From Psychroserpens luteus (GTDB lineage: Bacteria; Bacteroidota; Bacteroidia; Flavobacteriales; Flavobacteriaceae), in contig NZ_JADILU010000003.1 in NCBI RefSeq assembly GCF_015319355.1, positions 186,001-250,000 of the forward strand: DNA of 64,000 bases, given 5' to 3'. The notes below the pieces were generated by a model. It saw only the letters and a program-made list of their open reading frames with translations. It was not told the DNA's origin and did not search any database. Every line of letters starts with the position of its first letter. The first letter of the stretch is position 1. Position numbers and translations under genes: made by a program. Shown one piece after another: positions 8,627 through 16,901 of this stretch.

Positions 8627-9169
8627 GGCTTTTTCCGTTTCTACTTTATGTCCAATATCGATTAAAAACTTGCGCATTAATTCGTAAGTTTTAAAATCAG
8701 CGTTTATGTGATCAAATAATTCAGTTTCCATGTATTCACAACTTAAACATATATTCAAAGGTTTAATTAGATTATCGTTTTTGTCATAAAATAGTATTGC
8801 ATCTCGATAAATTGGCGCACACATCCAATTCGGAATATCATTTATTTCTGTTTTCAGAATTTCAATTAAACGTTCTGATTTAGAATCCGTTTTTTCAATT
8901 CGGTTAATCTTTTCTGCTGAAAAATGTAATTGTCCTTTCTTGTTGATAATTACTTGAGTAAAATTCAATAATTCATCTAATTCAGACAATCGTCTTTTTT
9001 GCGCTTCATTTCGGTCAGTTTTGGACTTAATATTAGTGAATTCAGATTCTAAAGATTCGATTTCTTCCTCAAATTTTTGCCCTCGCAGAAGAGAATAAGT
9101 TTCAAAGTATTCAAAATCTATATTATCAATAAATTCCGATGATTTTTTATATGTGTACTTCGGTTTCAT
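8618..9169 (-). CDS. Hypothetical protein of the cassette-like block
   Basis: 183 residues from the ATG at 9169. An upstream in-frame ATG at 9208 falls inside repeat D, and its 13 extra residues are simply translated repeat, so 9169 is preferred. The protein is charged, with a probable coiled coil at about residues 28-70 (rich in Glu/Lys/Leu) and a C-terminal part with the motif APIYRDAILFYDKND followed by LNICLSCEYME. The Cys-x-x-Cys suggests a metal or redox site. No signal peptide. I do not recognise the family. It is flanked by repeats D (upstream) and C (at its stop). Confidence 0.7.
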   Translation of the reverse strand: MKPKYTYKKSSEFIDNIDFEYFETYSLLRGQKFEEEIESLESEFTNIKSKTDRNEAQKRRLSELDELLNFTQVIINKKGQLHFSAEKINRIEKTDSKSERLIEILKTEINDIPNWMCAPIYRDAILFYDKNDNLIKPLNICLSCEYMETELFDHINADFKTYELMRKFLIDIGHKVETEKARC

Positions 9170-9177
9170 TCGCTTGT

Positions 9178-9310
9178 GGCCAACAGTTTTGTATATAATT
9201 AGTTGCATGTTTAAGCACCTAATTTAGCAAATAAAAACCGAATAGAAAATCCGCGACGATTTTCTTAAGTAGACTAAAACCAGCTATTAATTTCATACGA
9301 TGTTAACTTT
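9178..9310. repeat. Cassette-type intergenic repeat D (long form)
   Basis: A ~133 bp element with arms CCAACAGTTTTGTATATAAT and TATTAATTTCATACGATGTT, and a central hairpin GAAAATC-CGCGAC-GATTTTC. It closely resembles repeat B along its whole length. It marks the upstream edge of the cassette-like block; beyond it the Crp/Fnr-ribB unit begins. Confidence 0.8.
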
Positions 9311-9382
9311 TAGTACTTTTTCGTTAACTATACAATTTAGTATGAATTCGAATAATTGTCAGCTAACTTTCTCATTTCAAAA

Positions 9383-9958
9383 TCAGATTTTTGATTTTAT
9401 CCTACTCAAAGTTTCTTGTGATATATTAATATAAGAAGCAACTATTTTGTTAGGTAGACGTTTGACAATATTTGGATTTATTTTAAATAATTGTTTATAT
9501 CTTTCTGATGCATCTAGAGTTGTAAATGATATTAATCTTTTTGAACTATTCACGTACGCCTTTTCTAGATAGATACTATAAAAATCTTTCCATTTGGGGA
9601 TAATTGTCATAAGATGTCTAAAGTCATCGTGAGTGATGTATAGAAGTTCACTATTTTCAATGACCTGAATGGTTTCTTGTGCTGGTTCATTCGTTATAAA
9701 ACTAACAAGTTCAGTAGCAAATTGATTCTCAAATGCAATATAACGCGTAATGTCTTTTCCTTCCTCATCTACGTAAAATAGTCTTAAACAACCTTTTTTC
9801 ACGAAATAACTAACCTGACTGTTTTTTCCATTTGAAAGTAAAATTTCATTTTTACTTTTTTTTATTGGTTTAAAATAAGATAACACGATCTTTAAATCAT
9901 CATCCTCAATATTAATATTCTTTTTTATGAAATTAGTGAGTTCAATATAATTTACCAT
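9383..9958 (-). CDS. Crp/Fnr family transcriptional regulator
   Basis: A 191-residue protein with an N-terminal cyclic-nucleotide-binding-type beta barrel (about residues 20-125, including SYFVKKGCLRLFYVDEEGKD) and a C-terminal winged-helix segment LPNKIVASYINISQETLSRI. No cysteine cluster for an Fe-S centre is seen, so it is not a classical Fnr; the ligand is unknown. Its ATG follows the ribB stop with no gap, so it is the second gene of a ribB-crp unit. It may respond to a nucleotide- or redox-linked signal and could regulate the neighbourhood. Confidence 0.88.
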   Translation of the reverse strand: MVNYIELTNFIKKNINIEDDDLKIVLSYFKPIKKSKNEILLSNGKNSQVSYFVKKGCLRLFYVDEEGKDITRYIAFENQFATELVSFITNEPAQETIQVIENSELLYITHDDFRHLMTIIPKWKDFYSIYLEKAYVNSSKRLISFTTLDASERYKQLFKINPNIVKRLPNKIVASYINISQETLSRIKSKI

Positions 9959-10621
9959 TTATTTATAGTCTCTTACAAATTTACGATAATGAATAATATC
10001 CTGTATTGATAGGACGATCAAATTGTGCTCATTTGCAAATTTTGTAATAGTGTCAATTTTTGCCATTGTCCCATCATCGTTCATTAATTCGCAAAGTACT
10101 GCCTCTGGTTTTAAGTCTGCTAATTTCATTAAATCTACACTTCCTTCCGTATGACCTTTTCTTTCAAGAACACCATTGTTTTTAGCTCTTAAAGGAAAGA
10201 TATGACCAGGTCTTGCTAAATCGTAGCTTGTTGCAGTATCACTACAAGCAACTTGAATAGTTTTCAATCTGTCTTTAGCCGAAACTCCTGTAGTTACACC
10301 TTCTTTTGCTTCTATAGAAATCGTAAAAGGTGTTTGGAAACTACTTGTGTTTTCCTTTACCATATAAGGCAATTCAAGTAAGTCTGCTTTTTCATTAGTC
10401 AAACAAAGACAAACAATACCACTACATTTTCTAATCATAAGTGCCATATTAGTATTGGTCATATTTTGAGCAGAGAATATTAAATCACCTTCATTTTCTC
10501 TGTCTTCATCATCCATTAAAATAATTCCATTTCCATTTTGAAGGTGTTTCAATGCTTTTTTTACCCGTTCTTGACTGTCGTTGCCAAATATTTTTAATGT
10601 ATCTAATTCTGTAAGTACCAT
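9959..10621 (-). CDS. ribB: 3,4-dihydroxy-2-butanone 4-phosphate synthase
   Basis: A 220-residue stand-alone RibB. It converts ribulose 5-phosphate to the four-carbon unit of riboflavin. Signatures are [15 protein letters not shown] (acidic metal-binding loop, about residue 36), the [12 protein letters not shown] region, [10 protein letters not shown] and [12 protein letters not shown]. The GTP cyclohydrolase II domain of the usual RibBA fusion is absent, so this may be a second, separately regulated RibB. No FMN riboswitch is seen upstream. It is paired with a Crp/Fnr regulator rather than with other rib genes. Confidence 0.95.
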   Translation of the reverse strand: MVLTELDTLKIFGNDSQERVKKALKHLQNGNGIILMDDEDRENEGDLIFSAQNMTNTNMALMIRKCSGIVCLCLTNEKADLLELPYMVKENTSSFQTPFTISIEAKEGVTTGVSAKDRLKTIQVACSDTATSYDLARPGHIFPLRAKNNGVLERKGHTEGSVDLMKLADLKPEAVLCELMNDDGTMAKIDTITKFANEHNLIVLSIQDIIHYRKFVRDYK

Positions 10622-10733
10622 TTTAAATTATTATTAATATTTCTAGTGCAAAACTAATGTTGTCTCAAGTCAAATCATTTGATGTAAGTCAATAAATTTA
10701 TTTAAAAAAAAACAATCAGCTTTACTTCAATAG

Positions 10734-10777
10734 AAACTTTCAATCACTAACAAACTAGCTTTCAAAACTTTCAATCA
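10734..10777. promoter_or_regulatory. Paired 13-bp direct repeat in a divergent promoter region
   Basis: AAACTTTCAATCA occurs exactly at 10734-10746 and again at 10765-10777, 31 bp apart (about three helical turns on the same DNA face). The site lies between divergent ribB and the S46 peptidase gene, where operators are expected. The regulator is not known; the nearby Crp/Fnr protein is a candidate only by proximity. Confidence 0.4.
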
Positions 10778-10867
10778 AGCAGTAAAATAATCTAGTTTTA
10801 ACATTTCCGAAGTCATAAAAAGAATATAAAAAGCCTTATTTTTATGGCTCTAAAAAAACAAAATAAT

Positions 10868-13015
10868 ATGAAGAAAATAGTTCTTACAATTTTTGCCTTT
10901 CTTTTTGCAATGTCGTCAGCAATGGCAAATGAAGGTATGTGGTTTTTGATGCACATTGAACGCTTGAATCATCGCGATATGCAAGCCATGGGTTTACAAT
11001 TAACCTCCGAAGAAATTTACAGCATAAACAATCAAAGTTTAAAAGATGCTATTGTGCAATTTAATGGTGGTTGTACTGCTAGTATTGTTTCAGATAGCGG
11101 ATTGGTATTAACAAACCATCACTGTGGTTACAGTGCGATTGCAGAGTTATCTACAGCAGAACAAAATCACTTAAAAAACGGATATTGGGCTGGTTCTATG
11201 GCAGAAGAATTGAAGCCAGAAAGCTTATACGTTCGCTTTTTTGTGAGAATGGATGACGTGTCTAAGCGTATTTTATCTCTCGTAAATGATAACATGAACG
11301 AGAAAGAACGTGAAGCAATTATCAATAAAGAAATTGCTAAAATTGAGCAAGAAAATAATGAAGGTGGAAAATACACCGTTTCTGTACGTCCGTTTTATCA
11401 AGGTAATGAGTATTACTACTTTGTTTATGAAGATTATACCGATGTTCGTTTGGTAGGAACACCTCCAGAGAATGTTGGTAAATATGGTGGAGACACAGAT
11501 AACTGGGAATGGCCTAGACATACAGGTGATTTTTCATTGTTTAGAGTCTATGCAAATGAGAATGGTCAACCAGCAGAATACTCAACTAACAACGTGCCTT
11601 TAAAAGCAAAATATCATTTACCTGTTAATATTGATGGTGTAAAAGAAAATGACTTTGCTATGATTTTAGGTTATCCAGGTCGTACAAACCGTTGGATGCC
11701 AGCTCAAGGTGTTGAGCAAAATGTAAAATATGCATATCCTGCTTGGGTTGAAGGCTCAAAATTAAGTATGGATGTCATGAAAAAGTACATGGATGAAAGT
11801 GATGAAGTACGTTTAATGTACGCATCTGCTTATGCAGGTATTGCAAACTACTGGAAAAACAGAGCAGGAATGATTACTGCATTAACTGAGCATAAAACAG
11901 TAGCGAAGAAGACCAAAACTGAAGATAAATTTCAAAAATGGGCTAAGAAAAAAGCGAATAAAGATGCCTACGGAAATGTGATTGAAAACATCAATAGCTA
12001 TTATGCTTTAACTAATGAAAAAGTTAAACAAAGTAACTATTTATTAGGGATGTTACGTTCTAGTAAATTTTCTATTTTACCTTATAGATTAGGATCTGCT
12101 TTAAAACAATATACAGGAGCTAATGAGGCAGAGCGTAAAAATATGTTACCAAGATTACAAGCAGCAATTGCAGATTCTTATAAAGATTTTTACTTACCAT
12201 TAGAAGAAGAAGTTTTTGCAAAGCAATTGGGTTTATTAGCATCAAAATCTAATTATCCATTGCCAGAGTTGGTAGCAGAAGTTGGTCAGGCTAACAACAA
12301 CGATTTTACAGCATATGTTAAAGCTATTTTTGAGTTGAGTATGTTCACATCTCAAGAAGGTGTAGAAGCATATTTACAATATCCTGATGAAGCTATTTTA
12401 AACAGTGATCCTTTATTAAAATTATCTACACAGTTATTAGATAAGTATAGAGAAAGTCCTGAGAGTTTAGTACAACCAGAAAATGATTTTCAAGCATCAT
12501 TTAGATTATTAGTTAAAGGATTACGTGAGTCAGGATTGAGTAAAATTAAATATCCAGATGCGAATTCTACATTACGTTTATCTTACGGGAAAGTGAGAGC
12601 TTTACCAGCAGATAAAAGAAACGACGCTAATGAGAATAATTACACGACCTTTCAAGGAATGATCAAAAAGTACAAGCCAAATGATCCTGAGTTTGATTTA
12701 GATCAAAGCATGTTAGATATCTACGAGAAGAAAGATTATGGTCGTTACGCAAATGAGCGCGGACAATTGCCTGTAAATTTCTTGACAGATAATGATATTA
12801 CTGGAGGGAATTCTGGATCTCCTGTAATTAACGGAAAAGGAGAATTAATTGGTTTAGCTTTTGATGGAAATATTGAAGCTATGGCAGGAGATGTTATCTT
12901 TGATGCAGATTTACAACGTACCATTAACGTTGATATTAGATATGTACTTTGGTTAATTGATAAATACTCTAACGCAAAACATATTGTAGACGAGTTGACT
13001 ATTATTGATAACTAA
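10868..13015 (+). CDS. S46 family dipeptidyl-peptidase (DPP7-like)
   Basis: I start it at the ATG at 10868, which begins a normal signal peptide (MKKIVLTIFAFLF...AMA). An ATG 24 bp upstream would add a charged octapeptide before it. The 715-residue product has the S46 triad: His85 in TNHHCGY, Asp in DTDNWEWPRH and Ser in GGNSGSPVIN. Eighteen residues after the Ser is Gly (FDGN); in DPP11 this position is Arg and in DPP7 it is Gly, so cleavage after hydrophobic rather than acidic P1 residues is inferred. It is a periplasmic exopeptidase that would release dipeptides during protein catabolism. It is followed by a UUCG mini-hairpin and a terminator. Confidence 0.95.
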   Translation: MKKIVLTIFAFLFAMSSAMANEGMWFLMHIERLNHRDMQAMGLQLTSEEIYSINNQSLKDAIVQFNGGCTASIVSDSGLVLTNHHCGYSAIAELSTAEQNHLKNGYWAGSMAEELKPESLYVRFFVRMDDVSKRILSLVNDNMNEKEREAIINKEIAKIEQENNEGGKYTVSVRPFYQGNEYYYFVYEDYTDVRLVGTPPENVGKYGGDTDNWEWPRHTGDFSLFRVYANENGQPAEYSTNNVPLKAKYHLPVNIDGVKENDFAMILGYPGRTNRWMPAQGVEQNVKYAYPAWVEGSKLSMDVMKKYMDESDEVRLMYASAYAGIANYWKNRAGMITALTEHKTVAKKTKTEDKFQKWAKKKANKDAYGNVIENINSYYALTNEKVKQSNYLLGMLRSSKFSILPYRLGSALKQYTGANEAERKNMLPRLQAAIADSYKDFYLPLEEEVFAKQLGLLASKSNYPLPELVAEVGQANNNDFTAYVKAIFELSMFTSQEGVEAYLQYPDEAILNSDPLLKLSTQLLDKYRESPESLVQPENDFQASFRLLVKGLRESGLSKIKYPDANSTLRLSYGKVRALPADKRNDANENNYTTFQGMIKKYKPNDPEFDLDQSMLDIYEKKDYGRYANERGQLPVNFLTDNDITGGNSGSPVINGKGELIGLAFDGNIEAMAGDVIFDADLQRTINVDIRYVLWLIDKYSNAKHIVDELTIIDN

Positions 13016-13028
13016 ATTTCCAACTATA

Positions 13029-13042
13029 ATTTCTTCGGAAAT
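13029..13042 (+). other. UUCG-tetraloop mini-hairpin in the 3' UTR
   Basis: ATTTC-TTCG-GAAAT forms a 5-bp stem closed by a C(UUCG)G loop 13 nt after the stop codon and before the terminator. Equivalent hairpins follow murA and the DUF2911 gene. Confidence 0.5.
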
Positions 13043-13055
13043 ATTAAAAATCACA

Positions 13056-13086
13056 AAAAGCGATCTGAATTTCAGGTCGCTTTTTT
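13056..13086 (+). terminator. Terminator after the S46 peptidase gene
   Basis: The inverted repeat AAAGCGATCTGAA / TTCAGGTCGCTTT, with one G-U-type mismatch, is followed by T6. It begins about 40 nt after the stop codon. Confidence 0.85.
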
Positions 13087-13307
13087 ATGCTTTAGTTTTA
13101 GTTTGAAATTTTGTTTCTGATGTTTTAGAATTATTGCTATTCTAATCTTTATGCATGACATATCTATTAAATGGTCTAATTTTTGGTACTCATTTTATAT
13201 GAAATGGATCAGGTGAATTGTATCACATTTCCGTAGTAAAAAGCTACAAAAAGTAGAATGTAAAATAAAAAGTAAAATGTATCTTTACTTCCGAAGAAAA
13301 AAAAGCT

Positions 13308-13601
13308 ATGAGTACACCAAAAAAAACAGAAGAATTTTACAATAAATTAAGAGTGCAATTGCAAGAAACTGCAACTTGGCCATCAGAATATCTATATAAG
13401 TTTATAGTGCCATCTGAAGCAACTAAAATCAAGAAAATAGAAGATTTGTTTGATAATTTAGGAGCAGTCATAAGTACTAAAGAATCTGGAAAAGGTAAAT
13501 ACACCAGTATCTCTATTAATTTACAAATGAAAGATCCAGATGCAGTTATTACTAAGTATAAAGAAGTTGCAGATCAAGTAGAAGGTGTTATTTCTTTGTA
13601 A
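13308..13601 (+). CDS. DUF493 family protein
   Basis: A 97-residue protein of the DUF493 (YbeD-like) family, recognised by TWPSEYLYKFIVPS, a central Gly-Lys-Tyr-Thr-Ser beta strand and the terminal VEGVISL. The fold is ACT-like; the E. coli homologue YbeD has no firmly established role. It is the first gene of a run with the DUF4290 gene and murA (gaps of 90 and 9 bp). Upstream is a possible weak promoter with a TATCTTTA -7 box at 13280, and one copy of the TTCCGAAG octamer lies in the leader. Confidence 0.88.
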   Translation: MSTPKKTEEFYNKLRVQLQETATWPSEYLYKFIVPSEATKIKKIEDLFDNLGAVISTKESGKGKYTSISINLQMKDPDAVITKYKEVADQVEGVISL

Positions 13602-13691
13602 AAAAGAACCTGAGATAAGTATTTTTTTGTATTTTGCACACATGCAGAAGTACTTCATGCATGACACACAAATACTACACAAACTTATATT

Positions 13692-14357
13692 TTGATAGAC
13701 GATATAGAATACAACACAGAGCGTGAACATTTGATTATTCCTGAGTATGGAAGACATCTTCAAAAAATGGTTAATTACGCTAAAGCATTGCCAACAAAAG
13801 AAGAACGTAATAAAGTAGCAAAATCCATCATAAATGTGATGGGAAATATGCAACCACACTTACGTGATGTGCCAGATTTTCAGCATAAACTTTGGGATCA
13901 ACTGTTTATAATTGCAGATTTTGAATTAGATGTAGATTCTCCATATCCAACAACTACAAAAGAAGAATTAAACGAAAGACCAGAACCATTAAAATATCCT
14001 CAAAATTTTCCTAAATATCGTTTCTACGGAAACAATATCAAGACGATGATTGATGTGGCTAATACATGGGAAGAAGGAGATCTTAAAGAGGCTTTGAAGT
14101 ATACGATTGCTAATCACATGAAAAAGTGTTTCCTTAATTGGAATAAAGACACTGTAGAAGATTACGTGATTTACAATCATTTATTTGAATTATCTGATGG
14201 TAAGATTGATTTAAAAGAAAGTGAAGAGGATCTTACAGATTCTACAACGTTGATGCGTAATAAAAAGAAATACTCTAATACCAATACTAATACGAGTAGT
14301 AAGAAAGCGCATCACAAGAAAAACACTAATTCCAACCGAAACAGAAAACGCTATTAA
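13692..14357 (+). CDS. DUF4290 family protein
   Basis: A 221-residue protein matching the Bacteroidota-specific DUF4290: EYNTEREHLIIPEYGRHLQK near the N-terminus, then MGNMQPHLRDVPDFQHKLWD. The C-terminal ~40 residues are basic and Asn/Lys/Ser-rich (KKAHHKKNTNSNRNRKRY), probably disordered. The start codon is TTG at 13692; no in-frame ATG lies nearby upstream, and the conserved EYNT block begins only six codons in. It lies 9 bp before murA, which suggests coupling with cell-wall synthesis, but the function is unknown. Confidence 0.88.
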   Translation: MIDDIEYNTEREHLIIPEYGRHLQKMVNYAKALPTKEERNKVAKSIINVMGNMQPHLRDVPDFQHKLWDQLFIIADFELDVDSPYPTTTKEELNERPEPLKYPQNFPKYRFYGNNIKTMIDVANTWEEGDLKEALKYTIANHMKKCFLNWNKDTVEDYVIYNHLFELSDGKIDLKESEEDLTDSTTLMRNKKKYSNTNTNTSSKKAHHKKNTNSNRNRKRY

Positions 14358-14366
14358 TCACATTTC

Positions 14367-15683
14367 ATGTCAACATTTATAATTGAAGGAGGTCACCAAT
14401 TAAAAGGGAAAATTCAACCTCAAGGCGCTAAAAACGAAGCTTTACAAATATTATGTGCAGTTCTATTGACTGCCGAAGAAATTAGAATAGATAATATACC
14501 TGATATTATTGACGTCAATAAATTAATCGCTCTACTCAAAAAGTTAGGCGTTAAAATTGAAAACGTTGGTAAAGGATCTTATACATTCAAAGCAGATGAT
14601 GTTAATTTAAAATATCTAGAGTCTGCAGAGTTCAAAGAAGACGGAAAAGGATTAAGAGGATCTATCATGATTGTTGGTCCTTTGTTAGCTCGCTTTGGTA
14701 AAGGATACATCCCTAAACCAGGAGGAGACAAGATAGGTCGTCGTCGTTTAGATACACACTTTGAAGGATTCATCAATTTAGGCGCTAAGTTTAGATATAA
14801 TAAAGAAGATTTATTTTACGGTGTAGAAGCAGATAAACTCAAAGGAACATACATGCTTCTTGATGAGGCTTCTGTAACAGGTACTGCAAACATTGTTATG
14901 GCTGCAGTTTTAGCAGAAGGTACAACCACAATTTACAACGCAGCTTGCGAACCTTATTTACAACAACTTTGCAAAATGCTTAATCGCATGGGGGCAAAGA
15001 TAAGTGGAGTAGGTTCTAACATGTTAATCATAGAAGGTGTTGATACATTAGGTGGTACAGATCATAGAATGCTTCCAGATATGATTGAAATTGGAAGTTG
15101 GATTGGTCTTGCTGCAATGACAAAAAGTGAATTGACGATTACTAATGTGAGTTGGGATGATTTAGGTCAAATACCAAACGTATTTAGAAAAATAGGAATT
15201 ACGGTAGAACGTCGAGGTGATGATATTCATATTCCAGCACATACAGATGGCTATGAAGTATCAAATTATATTGACGGTTCTATTTTAACAGTGTCTGATG
15301 CGCCATGGCCTGGATTTACACCAGATTTGATAAGTATCATTCTTACTGTTTTAACTCAAGCAAGAGGAAGTGCAGTTGTACACCAAAAAATGTTTGAAAG
15401 TCGTTTATTCTTCGTAGATAAATTGATTGATATGGGAGCAAAGATTATTCTTTGTGATCCACACAGAGCAACCGTTATTGGTCATGATTTTAAATCTACT
15501 TTAAAAGGAACGACAATGACCTCTCCAGATATTAGAGCAGGTGTTTCATTATTGATTGCAGCGTTATCTGCTAAAGGAACATCAACCATTCATAATATCG
15601 AACAAATAGATAGAGGTTACGAAAATATAGACGAGCGTTTACGTGCTATTGGTGCGAAAATCACTCGTGTAGAAGGGAATTAA
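14367..15683 (+). CDS. murA: UDP-N-acetylglucosamine 1-carboxyvinyltransferase
   Basis: 438 residues, normal length. It catalyses the first committed step of peptidoglycan synthesis in the cytoplasm. Landmarks are the substrate-binding GAKNEALQILCA (residues 20-31), RGSIMIVGPLLARFGKG, and the active-site loop PGGDKIGRRR. In E. coli the equivalent loop carries Cys115, the residue alkylated by fosfomycin; here it is Asp121 (codon GAC at 14727), which predicts intrinsic fosfomycin insensitivity. The rest of the enzyme is intact. It is the last gene of the DUF493-DUF4290-murA unit, followed by a UUCG mini-hairpin and a strong terminator. Confidence 0.97.
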   Translation: MSTFIIEGGHQLKGKIQPQGAKNEALQILCAVLLTAEEIRIDNIPDIIDVNKLIALLKKLGVKIENVGKGSYTFKADDVNLKYLESAEFKEDGKGLRGSIMIVGPLLARFGKGYIPKPGGDKIGRRRLDTHFEGFINLGAKFRYNKEDLFYGVEADKLKGTYMLLDEASVTGTANIVMAAVLAEGTTTIYNAACEPYLQQLCKMLNRMGAKISGVGSNMLIIEGVDTLGGTDHRMLPDMIEIGSWIGLAAMTKSELTITNVSWDDLGQIPNVFRKIGITVERRGDDIHIPAHTDGYEVSNYIDGSILTVSDAPWPGFTPDLISIILTVLTQARGSAVVHQKMFESRLFFVDKLIDMGAKIILCDPHRATVIGHDFKSTLKGTTMTSPDIRAGVSLLIAALSAKGTSTIHNIEQIDRGYENIDERLRAIGAKITRVEGN

Positions 15684-15699
15684 TTTTCTTCGGAAATTT
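15684..15699 (+). other. UUCG-tetraloop mini-hairpin after murA
   Basis: TTTC-TTCG-GAAA (15685-15696) begins within 2 nt of the murA stop codon and lies 15 nt before the terminator. It is the same arrangement as after the S46 and DUF2911 genes. Confidence 0.5.
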
Positions 15700-15710
15700 G
15701 AAATTATAAG

Positions 15711-15738
15711 AAAAACCTCGATAAATCGAGGTTTTTTT
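15711..15738 (+). terminator. murA terminator
   Basis: The perfect stem AAAAACCTCGA / TCGAGGTTTTT has a TAAA loop and continues into a T tract. Confidence 0.92.
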
Positions 15739-15865
15739 ATGCTATGAAATGCCTTTTCCTTCAGAATTTAAAATGTATCTATTTCACTGATAAATAATTA
15801 ATTCGATTTGATTATTATTGATTTTGAAGTCTTGTTTATCATCATGTTTTAAGACCTATTTTTTA

Positions 15866-16372
15866 TTAAAAGTTCGATAAATCTGTTTTCATTTTTTCAA
15901 TTCTACTTACATAATCTTTAGAGTCTTCGTCTCCTTTGTTAATTAATAGTTGTCTATCCAATGCTTTTAAAGTCACTGCCTTTAATTTAGGATCAATTTT
16001 TCCAGTAATTTTAATTTGTCCAAAACCAGTTGCTATTATTGAATTGTCCATTGATAATATCAAGTATTCATCTTTTTCTTGAATTTCATTAATAACTTTT
16101 AAATCCAGTAGTTGTGCACAACTTTTACTTTTAAATTCAAATCCCATCTCGTCAATTTGGTTGAACATCCATTTAAGAATATTTCTGATGAGTTTATTTT
16201 CTCTATACCAGTCTTCAAGGTTATATAATAAATCTGCGCCATCATCATTTCCAAAAGGTGAAAATTCATCCATACAATCATAATAAAAATCAGAATTCAT
16301 AGATTTAATAAAATTAAGATGTGATGTTTCTCTTGATAGACCATCAACTTCTGAGTCAAAAAAGTATTTCAT
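15866..16372 (-). CDS. Hypothetical protein, possibly YfeS-like
   Basis: A 168-residue soluble acidic protein. The segment YYDCMDEFSPFGNDDGADLL resembles the conserved SPFGxDxGxD motif I associate with E. coli YfeS-type proteins, so that family is suggested but not certain. The rest has short alternating strands (IQEKDEYLILSMDNSIIATGF). No signal peptide, membrane segment or recognisable catalytic motif. It lies downstream of the stress regulon in the same orientation but after a ~90 bp gap, and may be independent. Confidence 0.6.
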   Translation of the reverse strand: MKYFFDSEVDGLSRETSHLNFIKSMNSDFYYDCMDEFSPFGNDDGADLLYNLEDWYRENKLIRNILKWMFNQIDEMGFEFKSKSCAQLLDLKVINEIQEKDEYLILSMDNSIIATGFGQIKITGKIDPKLKAVTLKALDRQLLINKGDEDSKDYVSRIEKMKTDLSNF

Positions 16373-16465
16373 TAGTTTCTTTGTTAGATAGCTTTATTCC
16401 TTTTTTTTAGAAATAATTGTAAAACTTATAGGAAGGAATAAAATTAGAAATTTCATAAAACGTAA

Positions 16466-16828
16466 TTATCCCATATTGTAAAAAAACTGCTCACTCGAAA
16501 TTTTACCATCTTTTACTCCAAATACTGCTAGTTCTTCCATTTGTTGTCTGCCACGATCTTTAAAAGTAACATCAAAGGTCATTTTGCTTGTAAAGTGATT
16601 GTCTGCTATTGTAGGTTCTCCTATATCTCCTCCATGAAATTCTACAACATTATCTAACCATTCTTTATTTTTATTCCAAACGTTTTGTTTTCCAGAAACT
16701 ATTTCTCCGGGCATTCCAGGCATTTCTTTACTCACTACGTTTTCGGCATATAATTCGTTGATACAGTCTAAGTTTTTACCTTCTCTGCATAATTGAGCCC
16801 ATTTTTGAGCAACTTCTTTAGTATTCAT
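16466..16828 (-). CDS. SnoaL-like / NTF2-fold protein
   Basis: A 120-residue protein with the NTF2-like pattern: an N-terminal helix pair (EVAQKWAQLCREGKNLDCIN), YAENVVSKEMPG, and terminal strands ending ISSEQFFYNMG. The size and the closing Phe-Phe-Tyr motif fit SnoaL-like domains, which bind small hydrophobic ligands and are sometimes enzymes. It lies 74 bp downstream of the phr stop, on the same strand as the photolyase/stress run, so it may be co-expressed. The specific function is unknown. Confidence 0.8.
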   Translation of the reverse strand: MNTKEVAQKWAQLCREGKNLDCINELYAENVVSKEMPGMPGEIVSGKQNVWNKNKEWLDNVVEFHGGDIGEPTIADNHFTSKMTFDVTFKDRGRQQMEELAVFGVKDGKISSEQFFYNMG

Positions 16829-16901
16829 TCTATTTGATTTTTAGGATTATCCTTTAAAATTAACTAAAATGAAAGACAAAAGTTTAAAAAGCACAATAAT
16901 C

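Noticed and set aside
4982-9310. Classical integron with attC sites
   Set aside because: The repeat ends lack the GTTRRRY core and no integrase gene is within the window; only the gene-repeat layout is similar.
10622-10867. FMN riboswitch upstream of ribB
   Set aside because: No conserved FMN-aptamer sequence blocks are visible on the minus strand; only AT-rich sequence and the 13-bp repeat pair are seen.
11167-11521. Minus-strand frames inside the S46 peptidase gene
   Set aside because: They oppose a well-conserved enzyme, carry no homology signal and have no promoter; shadows.
16394-16456. Possible 20-residue hydrophobic peptide on the minus strand between two genes
   Set aside because: Looks like the start of a signal peptide but stops after 20 codons, with no coupling to neighbours and no conserved features; too short to support.
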